NCBI GenBank assembly: GCA_020073375.1
Contig: JAIQFG010000005.1
Span: forward strand, 37,757-101,756
DNA length: 64,000 nt
Origin: Terriglobia bacterium
GTDB taxonomy: Bacteria > Acidobacteriota > Terriglobia > Acidiferrales > UBA7541
Reading direction: 5' to 3'
Below are positions 37,648 through 45,517 of this stretch, one piece after another. Under the pieces are notes generated by a model. It searched no databases. It saw only the letters and a program-made list of their open reading frames with translations, and was not told where the DNA came from. Positions within the stretch are counted from its first letter, which is position 1; every line of letters begins with the position of its first letter. A program made the position numbers and the translations under genes.

Positions 37648-39231
37648 ATGCCGTCTCGAAAAGGAATCGCTTCTTATATCGTCGGCGCCGCCGGCATCGC
37701 GATCGCGGCTGCCATGCTTCTTATTTCCATCGAAATTTCGCGGCATGAACGCGACTGGGTGAAAGACTGGCTTACACAGGAATTCAACAGCGAAGTGGAG
37801 CTGCAAAACTTTCATGTGTCTTTTTTCTTCCCGCTGGTGCAGGCCGATGGCGAAAACCTCGTTTTGCATTTTCACGGACGCCGGGACTTGCCTCCCCTGA
37901 TCGCGGTAAAAAGCTTTTCGATGAAAGCGTCTATTCTCGGAACGCTGAGGAATCCCCGGCGCATCTCCTTCGTTCACCTGGAGGGCTTGCAATTGAACAT
38001 ACCACCGCGCGGTGAAAACACCGCCGGGGAGGATGCAGCAGGCATACGAAAAGCGATGGGCAAAGTGCGGGCCGTTCACTTTGACGAAATCGTGTCGGAA
38101 AATGCCACGCTAAAAATTCTGACGAGCAAGCCGGGAAAAGACCCGCTCGAGTTCGACATTCAACATTTGAATTTGCATTCCTCCGGCAAACAGGGCGAAC
38201 TGATATTCCAAGCCACACTTACCAATCCCACGCCTCCCGGGCAGATTTTGTCGAACGGCGCATTCGGGCCGTGGAATACCGATTCTCCCAGCTCCACTCC
38301 GGTTTCCGGAACGTATACGTTTGAAAATGCGAACCTGGGGGTATTCCCGGGCATTCGCGGAACATTGTCCTCAAAGGGGGCCTATGAAGGAGTCCTCGAG
38401 AAAATTCATGTTCATGGCGTCACCGATACGCCGGATTTTCAGGTCACCGGCGCAGGCCATCCGCTGGACCTGTCTACCACGTTCGATGCGACGGTGGACG
38501 GCACCAATGGCGACACCTACCTGCATCCGGTGGTGGCGCATTTCCGGAAGACGACACTGCGAGCGCAAGGCAGCGTGGAGGGAACCGCGGGAAAGAAAGG
38601 CAAGACAATCACACTCGATGTCGCCGCGGAGCAGGCGGACATCCAGGACCTCTTGCAATTCGCAGTGAAGGAATCGGCCCCGATGACCGGGCCCATCCGG
38701 TTGAAAACAAAATTTGTCCTGAAACCGGGGCCGGAGGAAATTCCCAGGCGATTGTATCTGGACGGTTCGTTTGCGCTCGATGCGGTGCATTTCACGTCCA
38801 ATCAAGTGCAGCAAAATCTGGACAATTTGAGCAAGCGGAGCCTGGGAAAACCGAAGGAGGTCGAGGATCCCCTGGTTGCGGACAGCACGGACGACGTGGC
38901 CAGCGAGATGAGGGGAGACTTCCGCATGCAGAATGGATCGGTCAGGCTGACCCGGATCTCCTTCCAGGTTCCGGGGGCGCAAATCCATATGCATGGGGAT
39001 TACGATCTTGATCAGGAAAATCTCGATTTTCACGGGATCGTCGAATTGCAGGCCAGGCTGTCCCAGACCATGACGGGCGCTAAATCTTTTTTCCTGAAAA
39101 TTGTCGACCCGTTTTTCTCAAAAAACGGAAAAGGGGCCGTCCTGCCAATCAAGATTACAGGTCCGCTGAACCATCCCAACTATGGACTGGATCTTGGCCA
39201 AAAGGAAAAAACAGATAAGGCCAGCAACTAG
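37648..39231 (+). CDS. AsmA-like membrane-anchored protein
   Basis: 527 residues. One N-terminal transmembrane anchor (about 8-30, IVGAAGIAIAAAMLLISIEI) and a long beta-rich periplasmic region. The C-terminal half (VEGTAGKKGKTITLDVAAEQADIQDLLQF, SVRLTRISFQVPGAQIHMHGDYDL, GKGAVLPIKITGPLNHPNYGLDL) resembles the AsmA-like C-terminal domain of proteins that handle lipid or outer-membrane assembly. The start ATG at 37648 has GAGGTG upstream. Monocistronic between truB and an opposite-strand aminotransferase. Confidence 0.75.
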   Translation: MPSRKGIASYIVGAAGIAIAAAMLLISIEISRHERDWVKDWLTQEFNSEVELQNFHVSFFFPLVQADGENLVLHFHGRRDLPPLIAVKSFSMKASILGTLRNPRRISFVHLEGLQLNIPPRGENTAGEDAAGIRKAMGKVRAVHFDEIVSENATLKILTSKPGKDPLEFDIQHLNLHSSGKQGELIFQATLTNPTPPGQILSNGAFGPWNTDSPSSTPVSGTYTFENANLGVFPGIRGTLSSKGAYEGVLEKIHVHGVTDTPDFQVTGAGHPLDLSTTFDATVDGTNGDTYLHPVVAHFRKTTLRAQGSVEGTAGKKGKTITLDVAAEQADIQDLLQFAVKESAPMTGPIRLKTKFVLKPGPEEIPRRLYLDGSFALDAVHFTSNQVQQNLDNLSKRSLGKPKEVEDPLVADSTDDVASEMRGDFRMQNGSVRLTRISFQVPGAQIHMHGDYDLDQENLDFHGIVELQARLSQTMTGAKSFFLKIVDPFFSKNGKGAVLPIKITGPLNHPNYGLDLGQKEKTDKASN

Positions 39232-39245
39232 CAAGGGGTCCGGAA

Positions 39246-40430
39246 CTATCCGGCTGCCAGGCAATCCCTCAAGCGCCGCACTCCCTCCTGAAATTCCGAT
39301 TCCAGCGTAATCAGGCTGATGACCAGAAAACCATCCCTGGGAAAATTAAAAAAATGCCCGGGATGCACGAGAACCGAGCAGCGCTGGAGCAGGTCGATGG
39401 CCAGGGCCTCGTCGGTCCGTGTCACGGGAACACGCAGGACTGTGTACCAGCCGCCTTCAAAGTCAAGGCGCGTGACCACGCCGGATTCGGCCAGGGCCGC
39501 GTCAAGAACGGAAAGGTTTTCTGAGATCCTGCGTCGCACCTGCGATTGCAGCCCGTGGCGAAGCGCCAGGAATTTCGGCAGCGCCAGTTGCACGGGCGTG
39601 CCGGGCGAAAGGTACGTATCCGCGATGATTTCCAGGCGCTCGACCGCGGTTTTCGCGAGCGAATGCGGACCGGAGACAACGGTCCAGGCGAGCTTCATCT
39701 GAGGCAGCAGCGAGATCTTGGAAAGTCCGCTCAAGGTAAACGTGAGCGCGGCATCATGCAGCGCGAACGTCTGCGCCGGGTGGGGTGCATTCGTGTAATC
39801 CAGAAACACTTCGTCGGCCACGATGGCCATATCGCGCGCGGCGCAAATTCCGGCAAGTTCCGCGGCTTCCCCGGGTTTCACGAAGGATCCGGTGGGATTA
39901 TTCGGATGAACGACCATCACGGCGCGGGATCGCGGCGTGAGCGCCGCGCGCAGGGAAACGAGATCGATTTGCCAGCCGTGATCGTAAAGCAGCGGGTAGG
40001 GGACCAGCCGGATATCGGCCAGGTCGGCGAGAAATTCAAAGAGAGGATAGCTGGGCGCGGGCACCAGAATTTCATCGCCCGGCTCGCACAGCAGGCGAAA
40101 CACATGGCTGTAGGCTTCGCTGGTTCCCGAGGCGAGCAGCACGTGATCGGGATCGACCGGCGCGGCGGACGGCGAAAATCCGGCGCGCCCTTCGTAGTAT
40201 CCGGCGACAGCGCGGCGCGCTTCGGCCAGGCCCTTGCTTTCCGGATGGTAAGCGAGCGAGCGCGGATCGGCCAGCGCGGACAGAATTTCCTCCTGTGGAT
40301 AATCGAATCCGCATTCGGTGGGATTGGATGCCGTCAAATCCAAAATTTCCCCGCCGGATCGCCGGTGTTCCTCAAGGGCTTGCGTGTAAGGGTTGGGATG
40401 GAGCTGCCAATTTGTGCGCGATGTGAACAT
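39246..40430 (-). CDS. PLP-dependent class I/II aminotransferase
   Basis: 394 residues. The fold-type I core includes ILDLTASNPTECGFDYP, SGTSEAYSHVFRLLCEPGDEILVPAPSYPLFEF, VVHPNNPTGSFV (substrate-site Asn), IVADEVFLDY (cofactor Asp) and FTLSGLSKISLLPQMKLAW with the Schiff-base Lys in SGLSK. Family members transaminate aspartate, alanine or aromatic amino acids; the exact substrate cannot be told from sequence. ATG at 40428-40430 is used; an upstream extension to 40529 runs through a palindrome and is rejected. Confidence 0.9.
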   Translation of the reverse strand: MFTSRTNWQLHPNPYTQALEEHRRSGGEILDLTASNPTECGFDYPQEEILSALADPRSLAYHPESKGLAEARRAVAGYYEGRAGFSPSAAPVDPDHVLLASGTSEAYSHVFRLLCEPGDEILVPAPSYPLFEFLADLADIRLVPYPLLYDHGWQIDLVSLRAALTPRSRAVMVVHPNNPTGSFVKPGEAAELAGICAARDMAIVADEVFLDYTNAPHPAQTFALHDAALTFTLSGLSKISLLPQMKLAWTVVSGPHSLAKTAVERLEIIADTYLSPGTPVQLALPKFLALRHGLQSQVRRRISENLSVLDAALAESGVVTRLDFEGGWYTVLRVPVTRTDEALAIDLLQRCSVLVHPGHFFNFPRDGFLVISLITLESEFQEGVRRLRDCLAAG

Positions 40431-40499
40431 AACGCCCGTGGAGGGCCCTGAATTTATATCATGTTCTGGAATTTGGCCGCAGGCGGGTCTTGTGGCCTT

Positions 40500-40526
40500 G
40501 TGGCGCCGGCGGGACCCCGGCGCCAC
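40500..40526. repeat. GC-rich perfect palindrome
   Basis: GTGGCGCCGG and CCGGCGCCAC arms around a short centre, no U-run on either side. It is similar in style to the element at 62465-62549 and lies between the aminotransferase start and the end of the next minus-strand gene. Confidence 0.7.
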
Positions 40527-40582
40527 CAAATGAAAGAACGGACGATCCCCTCAAGTGCCTGAATTGCCGCCGCGCGATGCGT

Positions 40583-41395
40583 TTAGATTGCGGCTGCCGC
40601 GGCTTTCTGCTGCGGCGCCTGCACGTTCGCGAATTGGCCCGCGTTGTTGGCGAGCGCCAGTTGCACATTCCCAAGCTGCAATCCACCCAGGCCCCCCGCA
40701 AGCGCGGCGGCATTGGAAGACGGCTGCGAATTGTTAAATTGAAGAGACAACTGCTGAACCTGGTATGCGCCGGCATTCGGAGTGGAGGGGCCGGAAGCGT
40801 TTACAGCGGTGAGCTGCTCGGCTTGCTGCGCCAGCACTTGGAACTGGCGGATCAGGTCATTAAATGCAGTGGGACTGAAAAGATTCACCAGCGTTGCGAT
40901 CTGGTCCAGCTTTTCAATGTCATTATTGTTTAGGCCGATCGCCGCAAGCGCCTGATTGAACGCCAGGATCTGGTTCTGCGTGTTTGCCACGGAGACAGTT
41001 TGCAAGGGCGCGGCCGGAGCCTGCGCCGCCGCGGGCGCATTCAGATCGGCGGCCGTCACGGGGAGAATTGCACTGACGTTTGTCGTCGCAGCCGGCGCGG
41101 TTTGCGCCGGCGCCGGATTTTCATTCGCCCGGGGCTGCACCGCCTGCAAAGCCAGAGTGCCGGCCGCTGCCACGGCCAGCGAGAACTGGCTGACCTGGAA
41201 CAGGCCGGCTTCCTGCGCCGAGCCTTCCGTGGAATTGGCCGGATTCGATGGCGTGAAGGTGTCCTGGATCAGTGCAACCAATCGGGAGCTGTTGGTGTTT
41301 GCGATCAGTTGCGCTGGCGGCGGATTCTCCGATCCTTGCGCGAGCGATTGCTTGGTCAAGCTTTGCACGATATTCACGATATTAGTTAAAGCCAT
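40583..41395 (-). CDS. Unknown Ala/Asn/Gln-rich protein
   Basis: 270 residues from the ATG at 41393-41395. No signal peptide and no transmembrane helix. The composition is strongly biased to Ala, Asn, Gln and Pro with few charged residues (for example NENPAPAQTAPAATTNVSA and LGNVQLALANNAGQFANVQ). The N-terminus NIVNIVQSLTKQSLAQ is amphipathic. No family recognised. The frame is open with native codon use. It might be a secreted or structural repeat-like protein, but this is a guess. Confidence 0.6.
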   Translation of the reverse strand: MALTNIVNIVQSLTKQSLAQGSENPPPAQLIANTNSSRLVALIQDTFTPSNPANSTEGSAQEAGLFQVSQFSLAVAAAGTLALQAVQPRANENPAPAQTAPAATTNVSAILPVTAADLNAPAAAQAPAAPLQTVSVANTQNQILAFNQALAAIGLNNNDIEKLDQIATLVNLFSPTAFNDLIRQFQVLAQQAEQLTAVNASGPSTPNAGAYQVQQLSLQFNNSQPSSNAAALAGGLGGLQLGNVQLALANNAGQFANVQAPQQKAAAAAI

Positions 41396-41609
41396 GATTG
41401 AACCCCCGTGTGCTGGAGCAAACTGCGCGTTCGATTTCCCGGCCGGCAATGATGCCTGGTTGGGAACCTCCCTGGAACAGCAGGATTGAGTGCCTCGGAT
41501 TTGTAATCGGTCGGGCTCAAGGACAACTTTAGGTTTTGAGAGGAAATGGCGCAGCGGCGTGTGCCACTTTGCAACATCCCATGGGAGTGCATTCGTCTTC
41601 TACGAATGA

Positions 41610-42719
41610 TTATTCGAACCGGATCAGCGCAATTTCCGGGGTTGTTCCGAGCCGCATGGGCGGGCCCCAGGTCCCGGCCCCGCAGGAAGTGTAAACCCAG
41701 AGATTTTCGAGGCGGTTCAATCCGTAAGCGAACCGGCCGTAGACGCGCTTGACGAACATCGTGAAAGGAAAAAATTGCCCGCGGTGCGTATGCCCGGAAA
41801 GTTGCAAGGCAATCCCCTCCTCGGCGGCGATGGCCATGCGATCGGGGGTATGAATCAGAAGAATGCTGGCGACGGTTGGGTCAAGGCCCACGTTTTTCAG
41901 GATAGACCGGAAGTGGTCTGGGTGCGTCGAGTGCAGGTAGTGCACGCCGACAATCTGCAGGCCCTCGACCTCAATTTTTTCATTCGCGAGAATGCGGAAT
42001 CCGGATTTCCTGACCACATCGAGATATTGATCGGGGCTGGAAAATTGTTCATGGTTTCCGGTCACGAAATAAGCGCCGAGCGGCGCGGAAAACGCTGCCC
42101 AGGGTTCGGCAAGGCTCTGCTCGTTAATGTTTGTTCCGTCGAAAAGGTCTCCCGGGACAAACAAAATGTCGGGCTGCAGTTGGGAGAGCATCCCGACGAT
42201 GCGGCGGAGAAAGCGGCGGTTGCGGACGTGGCCGAGGTGCAGGTCGCTGACCACGGCCGCGGTGCGCCCGCGCCAGGAGGGCGGAAGATTGGGCAACCGG
42301 ATGGACAGGCGCGTCACGCGAGTTCGCGCGGCGTTGAGGATACTGTAAAGCGCGAGGACAAAGGCGCCGCCGAAATACAACAGGGCTAATGTCCCCCGTT
42401 CCATCCGGATTCCGAACATCAGCGGCGCTAGGTACGTCAGCCAGCACAAGCACGCGGCAAGAAAGAGGAAACTGACCAGCCCCAGCCACACGGCGGCAAT
42501 GGTGTAGATCACCCTCACCGGCCAATTTGCATATTGGCGCGCGACCAAGGAAGCGGCGACGAAGCTGAAGCAGAGAATCGCCAGAGCGAGGCGCAGCGCG
42601 ATGCGACGGGTCGGATCGAGGGGCGCAAAGAAAAACGCAAATGTTCCATACAGCGCCAAATGGACCAGGAGCAGGATCGATTGGATGATGGCGATGAACA
42701 GGGAGATGCGGGCGCGCAA
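41610..42719 (-). CDS. Membrane-anchored metallophosphoesterase (YkuE/YaeI-like)
   Basis: About 369 residues. Three to four N-terminal transmembrane helices (about residues 5-130) are followed by a calcineurin-type phosphoesterase domain. Metal-binding motifs are in order: VVSDLHLG (D-x-H), PGDLFDG (GD), TGNHEQF (GNHE) and SGHTHRGQ (GHxH). Such proteins cleave phosphoester or pyrophosphate bonds in lipid or nucleotide substrates. The start is uncertain: TTG at 42719 has GAGGA upstream; TTG at 42743 lies in the palindrome arm. Confidence 0.88.
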   Translation of the reverse strand: MRARISLFIAIIQSILLLVHLALYGTFAFFFAPLDPTRRIALRLALAILCFSFVAASLVARQYANWPVRVIYTIAAVWLGLVSFLFLAACLCWLTYLAPLMFGIRMERGTLALLYFGGAFVLALYSILNAARTRVTRLSIRLPNLPPSWRGRTAAVVSDLHLGHVRNRRFLRRIVGMLSQLQPDILFVPGDLFDGTNINEQSLAEPWAAFSAPLGAYFVTGNHEQFSSPDQYLDVVRKSGFRILANEKIEVEGLQIVGVHYLHSTHPDHFRSILKNVGLDPTVASILLIHTPDRMAIAAEEGIALQLSGHTHRGQFFPFTMFVKRVYGRFAYGLNRLENLWVYTSCGAGTWGPPMRLGTTPEIALIRFE

Positions 42720-42742
42720 GCTGTGGGGTCCTCGATGGTCCA

Positions 42743-42831
42743 AGTAGGACAGGCTTCAAGCCTGTCGGGTTTCCTGCAAACACAATCGAACTGGATGCAA
42801 CCAAACCCGACAGGCTAAAGCCTGTCCCGCT
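42743..42831. repeat. Long imperfect palindrome (family member D)
   Basis: The left arm (42743-42772) begins AGTAGGACAGGCTTCAAGCC and the right arm (42803-42831) ends GGCTAAAGCCTGTCCCGCT, with a 30-bp centre. It lies 10 bp past the stop of the MacB-like ATPase gene and directly at the start of the metallophosphoesterase gene. Confidence 0.85.
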
Positions 42832-42840
42832 AAAAGCGTA

Positions 42841-43581
42841 TCAGTGTTTCACGGCCTCGTCGGATTCGACCTTGCCGTCGCGAACGTGGATGATGCGGTC
42901 GGAGCGCTGGGCGACGTCGTTTTCGTGCGTGACCAGAATAATGGTGTTGCCTTCGCCGTGCAGGCGCGCGAACAGGGCCATGATTTCGTCGCCGGTTTTT
43001 GAGTCGAGATTGCCCGTAGGTTCGTCGGCCAGGACGATGGACGGAGAATTCACCAGGGCGCGCGCGATAGCCACACGCTGGCGCTGGCCGCCGGAAAGCT
43101 CGTTGGGCTTGTGCAGCATCCTGGCGCCCAGCTCGACGGCCTCCAGGGCGCGTTTTGCCTTTGCCAGCCGCTCCTCGGCGGGAGTGCCGTTGTAGATCAG
43201 CGGAAGTTCCACGTTGTGCAGCGCGGTGGCGCGGGGCAGCAGGTTGAACGTCTGAAAAACGAACCCGATTTCCTTGTTCCGGATGTAGGCCAGCTCGTCG
43301 TCGTCCAGGTCGCTCACCAAGCGCCCGGCCAGCCAGTATTTTCCGGACGTGGGCGTGTCCAGGCATCCGATCAGATTCATCAGCGTGGATTTTCCCGATC
43401 CGGACGGGCCCATGATGGCCACGTACTCGCCGCGCCGGATGACCAGGTCGACTCCGCGCAAGGCGTGCAGCGTTTCGGCGCCCATCTCATAGGTTTTCCA
43501 GAGGCCTTCGGTCTGAATGGCGATGCCGCGGTCGACCAGGTCCTGGCGAAACGAATCGGGCGAAAGAGTCGTGGTGGGCAT
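42841..43581 (-). CDS. MacB/LolD-type ABC transporter ATP-binding protein
   Basis: 246 residues. Walker [33 protein letters not shown] (typical of the MacB/LolD subgroup), signature [15 protein letters not shown], Walker [13 protein letters not shown] and H-loop VTHE are intact. It lies 28 bp after the adaptor gene and is cotranscribed with it. A MacB-type permease is expected next, but a palindromic repeat and a metallophosphoesterase follow instead. Confidence 0.9.
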   Translation of the reverse strand: MPTTTLSPDSFRQDLVDRGIAIQTEGLWKTYEMGAETLHALRGVDLVIRRGEYVAIMGPSGSGKSTLMNLIGCLDTPTSGKYWLAGRLVSDLDDDELAYIRNKEIGFVFQTFNLLPRATALHNVELPLIYNGTPAEERLAKAKRALEAVELGARMLHKPNELSGGQRQRVAIARALVNSPSIVLADEPTGNLDSKTGDEIMALFARLHGEGNTIILVTHENDVAQRSDRIIHVRDGKVESDEAVKH

Positions 43582-43609
43582 CCTCTAATTCCTCAAATCC
43601 GGGAGACGC

Positions 43610-45028
43610 TTAATTTTCATCCTGGGCCTTCGGTGCGGAATTGTCCACTTTGACGCGCGTGTCCGGCTTGAGTGTGCGCAGGGTTTTGTAGCCTCCGGTG
43701 ATGACGTCATCGCCTTCCTGGACGCCGCCGAGGACTTCGATGTCCGTGACGCCGATGATGCCCGTATTCACGGGAACAAATTCCGCACGGCGGTTCCGCA
43801 CCACGAAAATACCCTGGATATCGGGGTTTTTCGAGGTGGGAGAAGAAGTCATACCCGCGGAGCCTGCCTCGGAAGCGGGGCGGTCGGCAGCCAGGGTGAC
43901 CGCAGCGTGGCCGGAGGCCTTGGCGGCTTCGTCGAGTTCCTTTTTCGTGCGGACCGCGAGCGCCTGGATGGGCACGGTCAGCACGCTTTTCTTTTGCGCC
44001 GTGGTGATTTTGGCCGTGGACGAAAGACCAGGGCGCAATCCATCGGGCGGATCTGCCATGGTCACGACCACCTTGAAGTCCTTGGCTTCCTGATTGCCCG
44101 TCGTGGATTGCGTGGACGCAAGACCCGAGCTGCGCAGCACGGCCTGCGTGCCGACGTCGGTGACTTTGCCCTTGAAAAATTTCCCAGGGAGCGCGTCGAT
44201 GGTCACTTCCGCCAGCTCGCCCAGTTTCACGCTGGTGATGTCGGTTTCGTCCACCATCACTTCCGAAGTCACCACGGACATATCGGAAATCGTCATGAGA
44301 TAGCTTCCGGTGGCGTTCTGGATCCCGGGGACGACATTTTCGCCTACGCGAACCGCAATGTAGGTGACCACTCCATTGATGGGCGCCGTGTACGTGGTTT
44401 TTCGCAACACATCGGAGAGACGATTCAGCATCGCTTTGCTCTGCTCGAGCCCGGAGCGCGACTGGCTCAATTGCGCGCGGGCCTGCTCGGCGCGCGCTTT
44501 GGCCGAGGCCAGCGCCGCCACGGCGCTGTCGAAGGCGGCTTTTCGCGTGTCGTAATCCTGCTTGGCGATCAGGCCCTGCTTGTAGAGTTCCTGTCCGCGG
44601 TCCCAATCCAGTTTGGCGTGCTCCAGATCGGCGGCGCGCGAGGTGATGTCCGCCTGCGCCGAAACGTCGTTGGCTTCCGCGGATTTGACGCCCGACTCGG
44701 CCGACTGGATGCCCGCGCGCTGCGCGTTCACGTCCGCCGCGGGCTGGATGCTTTCGAGGTGCAGCAGGACGTCGCCTTTCTTAACGCGGTCGCCTTCATT
44801 CACCACGATGTCGGTGATCTTGCCGATGCCTTCGCCCAGCACGTTGGTGTAGGTCAACGGCTTGATCTCGCCCGAAGCCGTGACCACCGAGGTCAGGTCC
44901 TCGCGCGTTACCGGGCCGGTCTGCACCGTGACCACGCCCTTATTGATTTGCCAGATGGCGATCCAGATGCCGCCGCCCAGCAGGGCGGCCGTGCCCGCGC
45001 CAATTCCGATTTTTTGCCACAGTTTCAT
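43610..45028 (-). CDS. MacA-like periplasmic adaptor (membrane fusion protein)
   Basis: 472 residues. An N-terminal anchor helix (about 7-27), barrel-sandwich hybrid halves (GEGIGKITDIVVNEGDRVKKGDVLLHLES and TTYTAPINGVVTYIAVRVGENV), and a coiled-coil hairpin (about 85-195) are visible. The beta-barrel and membrane-proximal domains continue to ...DIEVLGGVQEGDDVITGGYKTL. It links an inner-membrane ABC exporter to a TolC-type channel. A Pro/Ala/Ser insertion around residues 365-400 is family-variable. Partner ATPase is adjacent; the permease is missing locally. Confidence 0.9.
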   Translation of the reverse strand: MKLWQKIGIGAGTAALLGGGIWIAIWQINKGVVTVQTGPVTREDLTSVVTASGEIKPLTYTNVLGEGIGKITDIVVNEGDRVKKGDVLLHLESIQPAADVNAQRAGIQSAESGVKSAEANDVSAQADITSRAADLEHAKLDWDRGQELYKQGLIAKQDYDTRKAAFDSAVAALASAKARAEQARAQLSQSRSGLEQSKAMLNRLSDVLRKTTYTAPINGVVTYIAVRVGENVVPGIQNATGSYLMTISDMSVVTSEVMVDETDITSVKLGELAEVTIDALPGKFFKGKVTDVGTQAVLRSSGLASTQSTTGNQEAKDFKVVVTMADPPDGLRPGLSSTAKITTAQKKSVLTVPIQALAVRTKKELDEAAKASGHAAVTLAADRPASEAGSAGMTSSPTSKNPDIQGIFVVRNRRAEFVPVNTGIIGVTDIEVLGGVQEGDDVITGGYKTLRTLKPDTRVKVDNSAPKAQDEN

Positions 45029-45517
45029 GATTTTGCTGCCGAGGCGCTTTTGGCTGAAACCCCTCCGGCACCCAATTGCTACTACGCAGAGAAGCCTGAT
45101 TTACTTTCACGGCGGACCGGACGAGCGAACATCCGTGCGGCGCAACGCTCTTGTATAATTTCGGCTATTTCTGGTGCGGGAAGGCAGGCAAATCGCGCGC
45201 CACCCCACTTGAAATTTTACCGTCAAATCCGGCGGGAACAAAGCAATTTACTTTTAGCATTTTAGTAATTTGACTAATCGTAATGCGGGTGTTGTTCCTC
45301 TGCTCGATCAGATTGGTTTCGCAGAGGCGTCCGCGTCGCCGTTGCTTGGGCACGGGAGGACGGGATTGGATTCCCGCTGCATGAGCATCCTGCGTGCGAT
45401 TTGATTTTCGGAATTCGCGACTCGGTATACAATGCGGCCTACTTGGAAATTTGGAATCGACATTTGGATTTGCGGGCTCGGTGTGGCCCGAGCATGTGAA
45501 TTTTTGGCGGAGGGATT
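45029..45517. other. Intergenic region between divergent macA-like and PQQ dehydrogenase genes
   Basis: 490 bp with no convincing ORF. It is locally AT-richer (45230-45300). A GTATACAAT block (45425-45433) is a likely -10 for the plus-strand dehydrogenase, with TTGATT at 45401 as a poorly spaced -35. A hairpin GCTCGG/CCGAGC (45476-45493) lies in the predicted leader. A TATAAT at 45154-45159 has no matching -35. Confidence 0.4.

Noticed and set aside
45154..45159. TATAAT as a plus-strand promoter in the macA/PQQ gap
   Set aside because: No -35 element at 15-19 bp and 360 bp from the next start codon.
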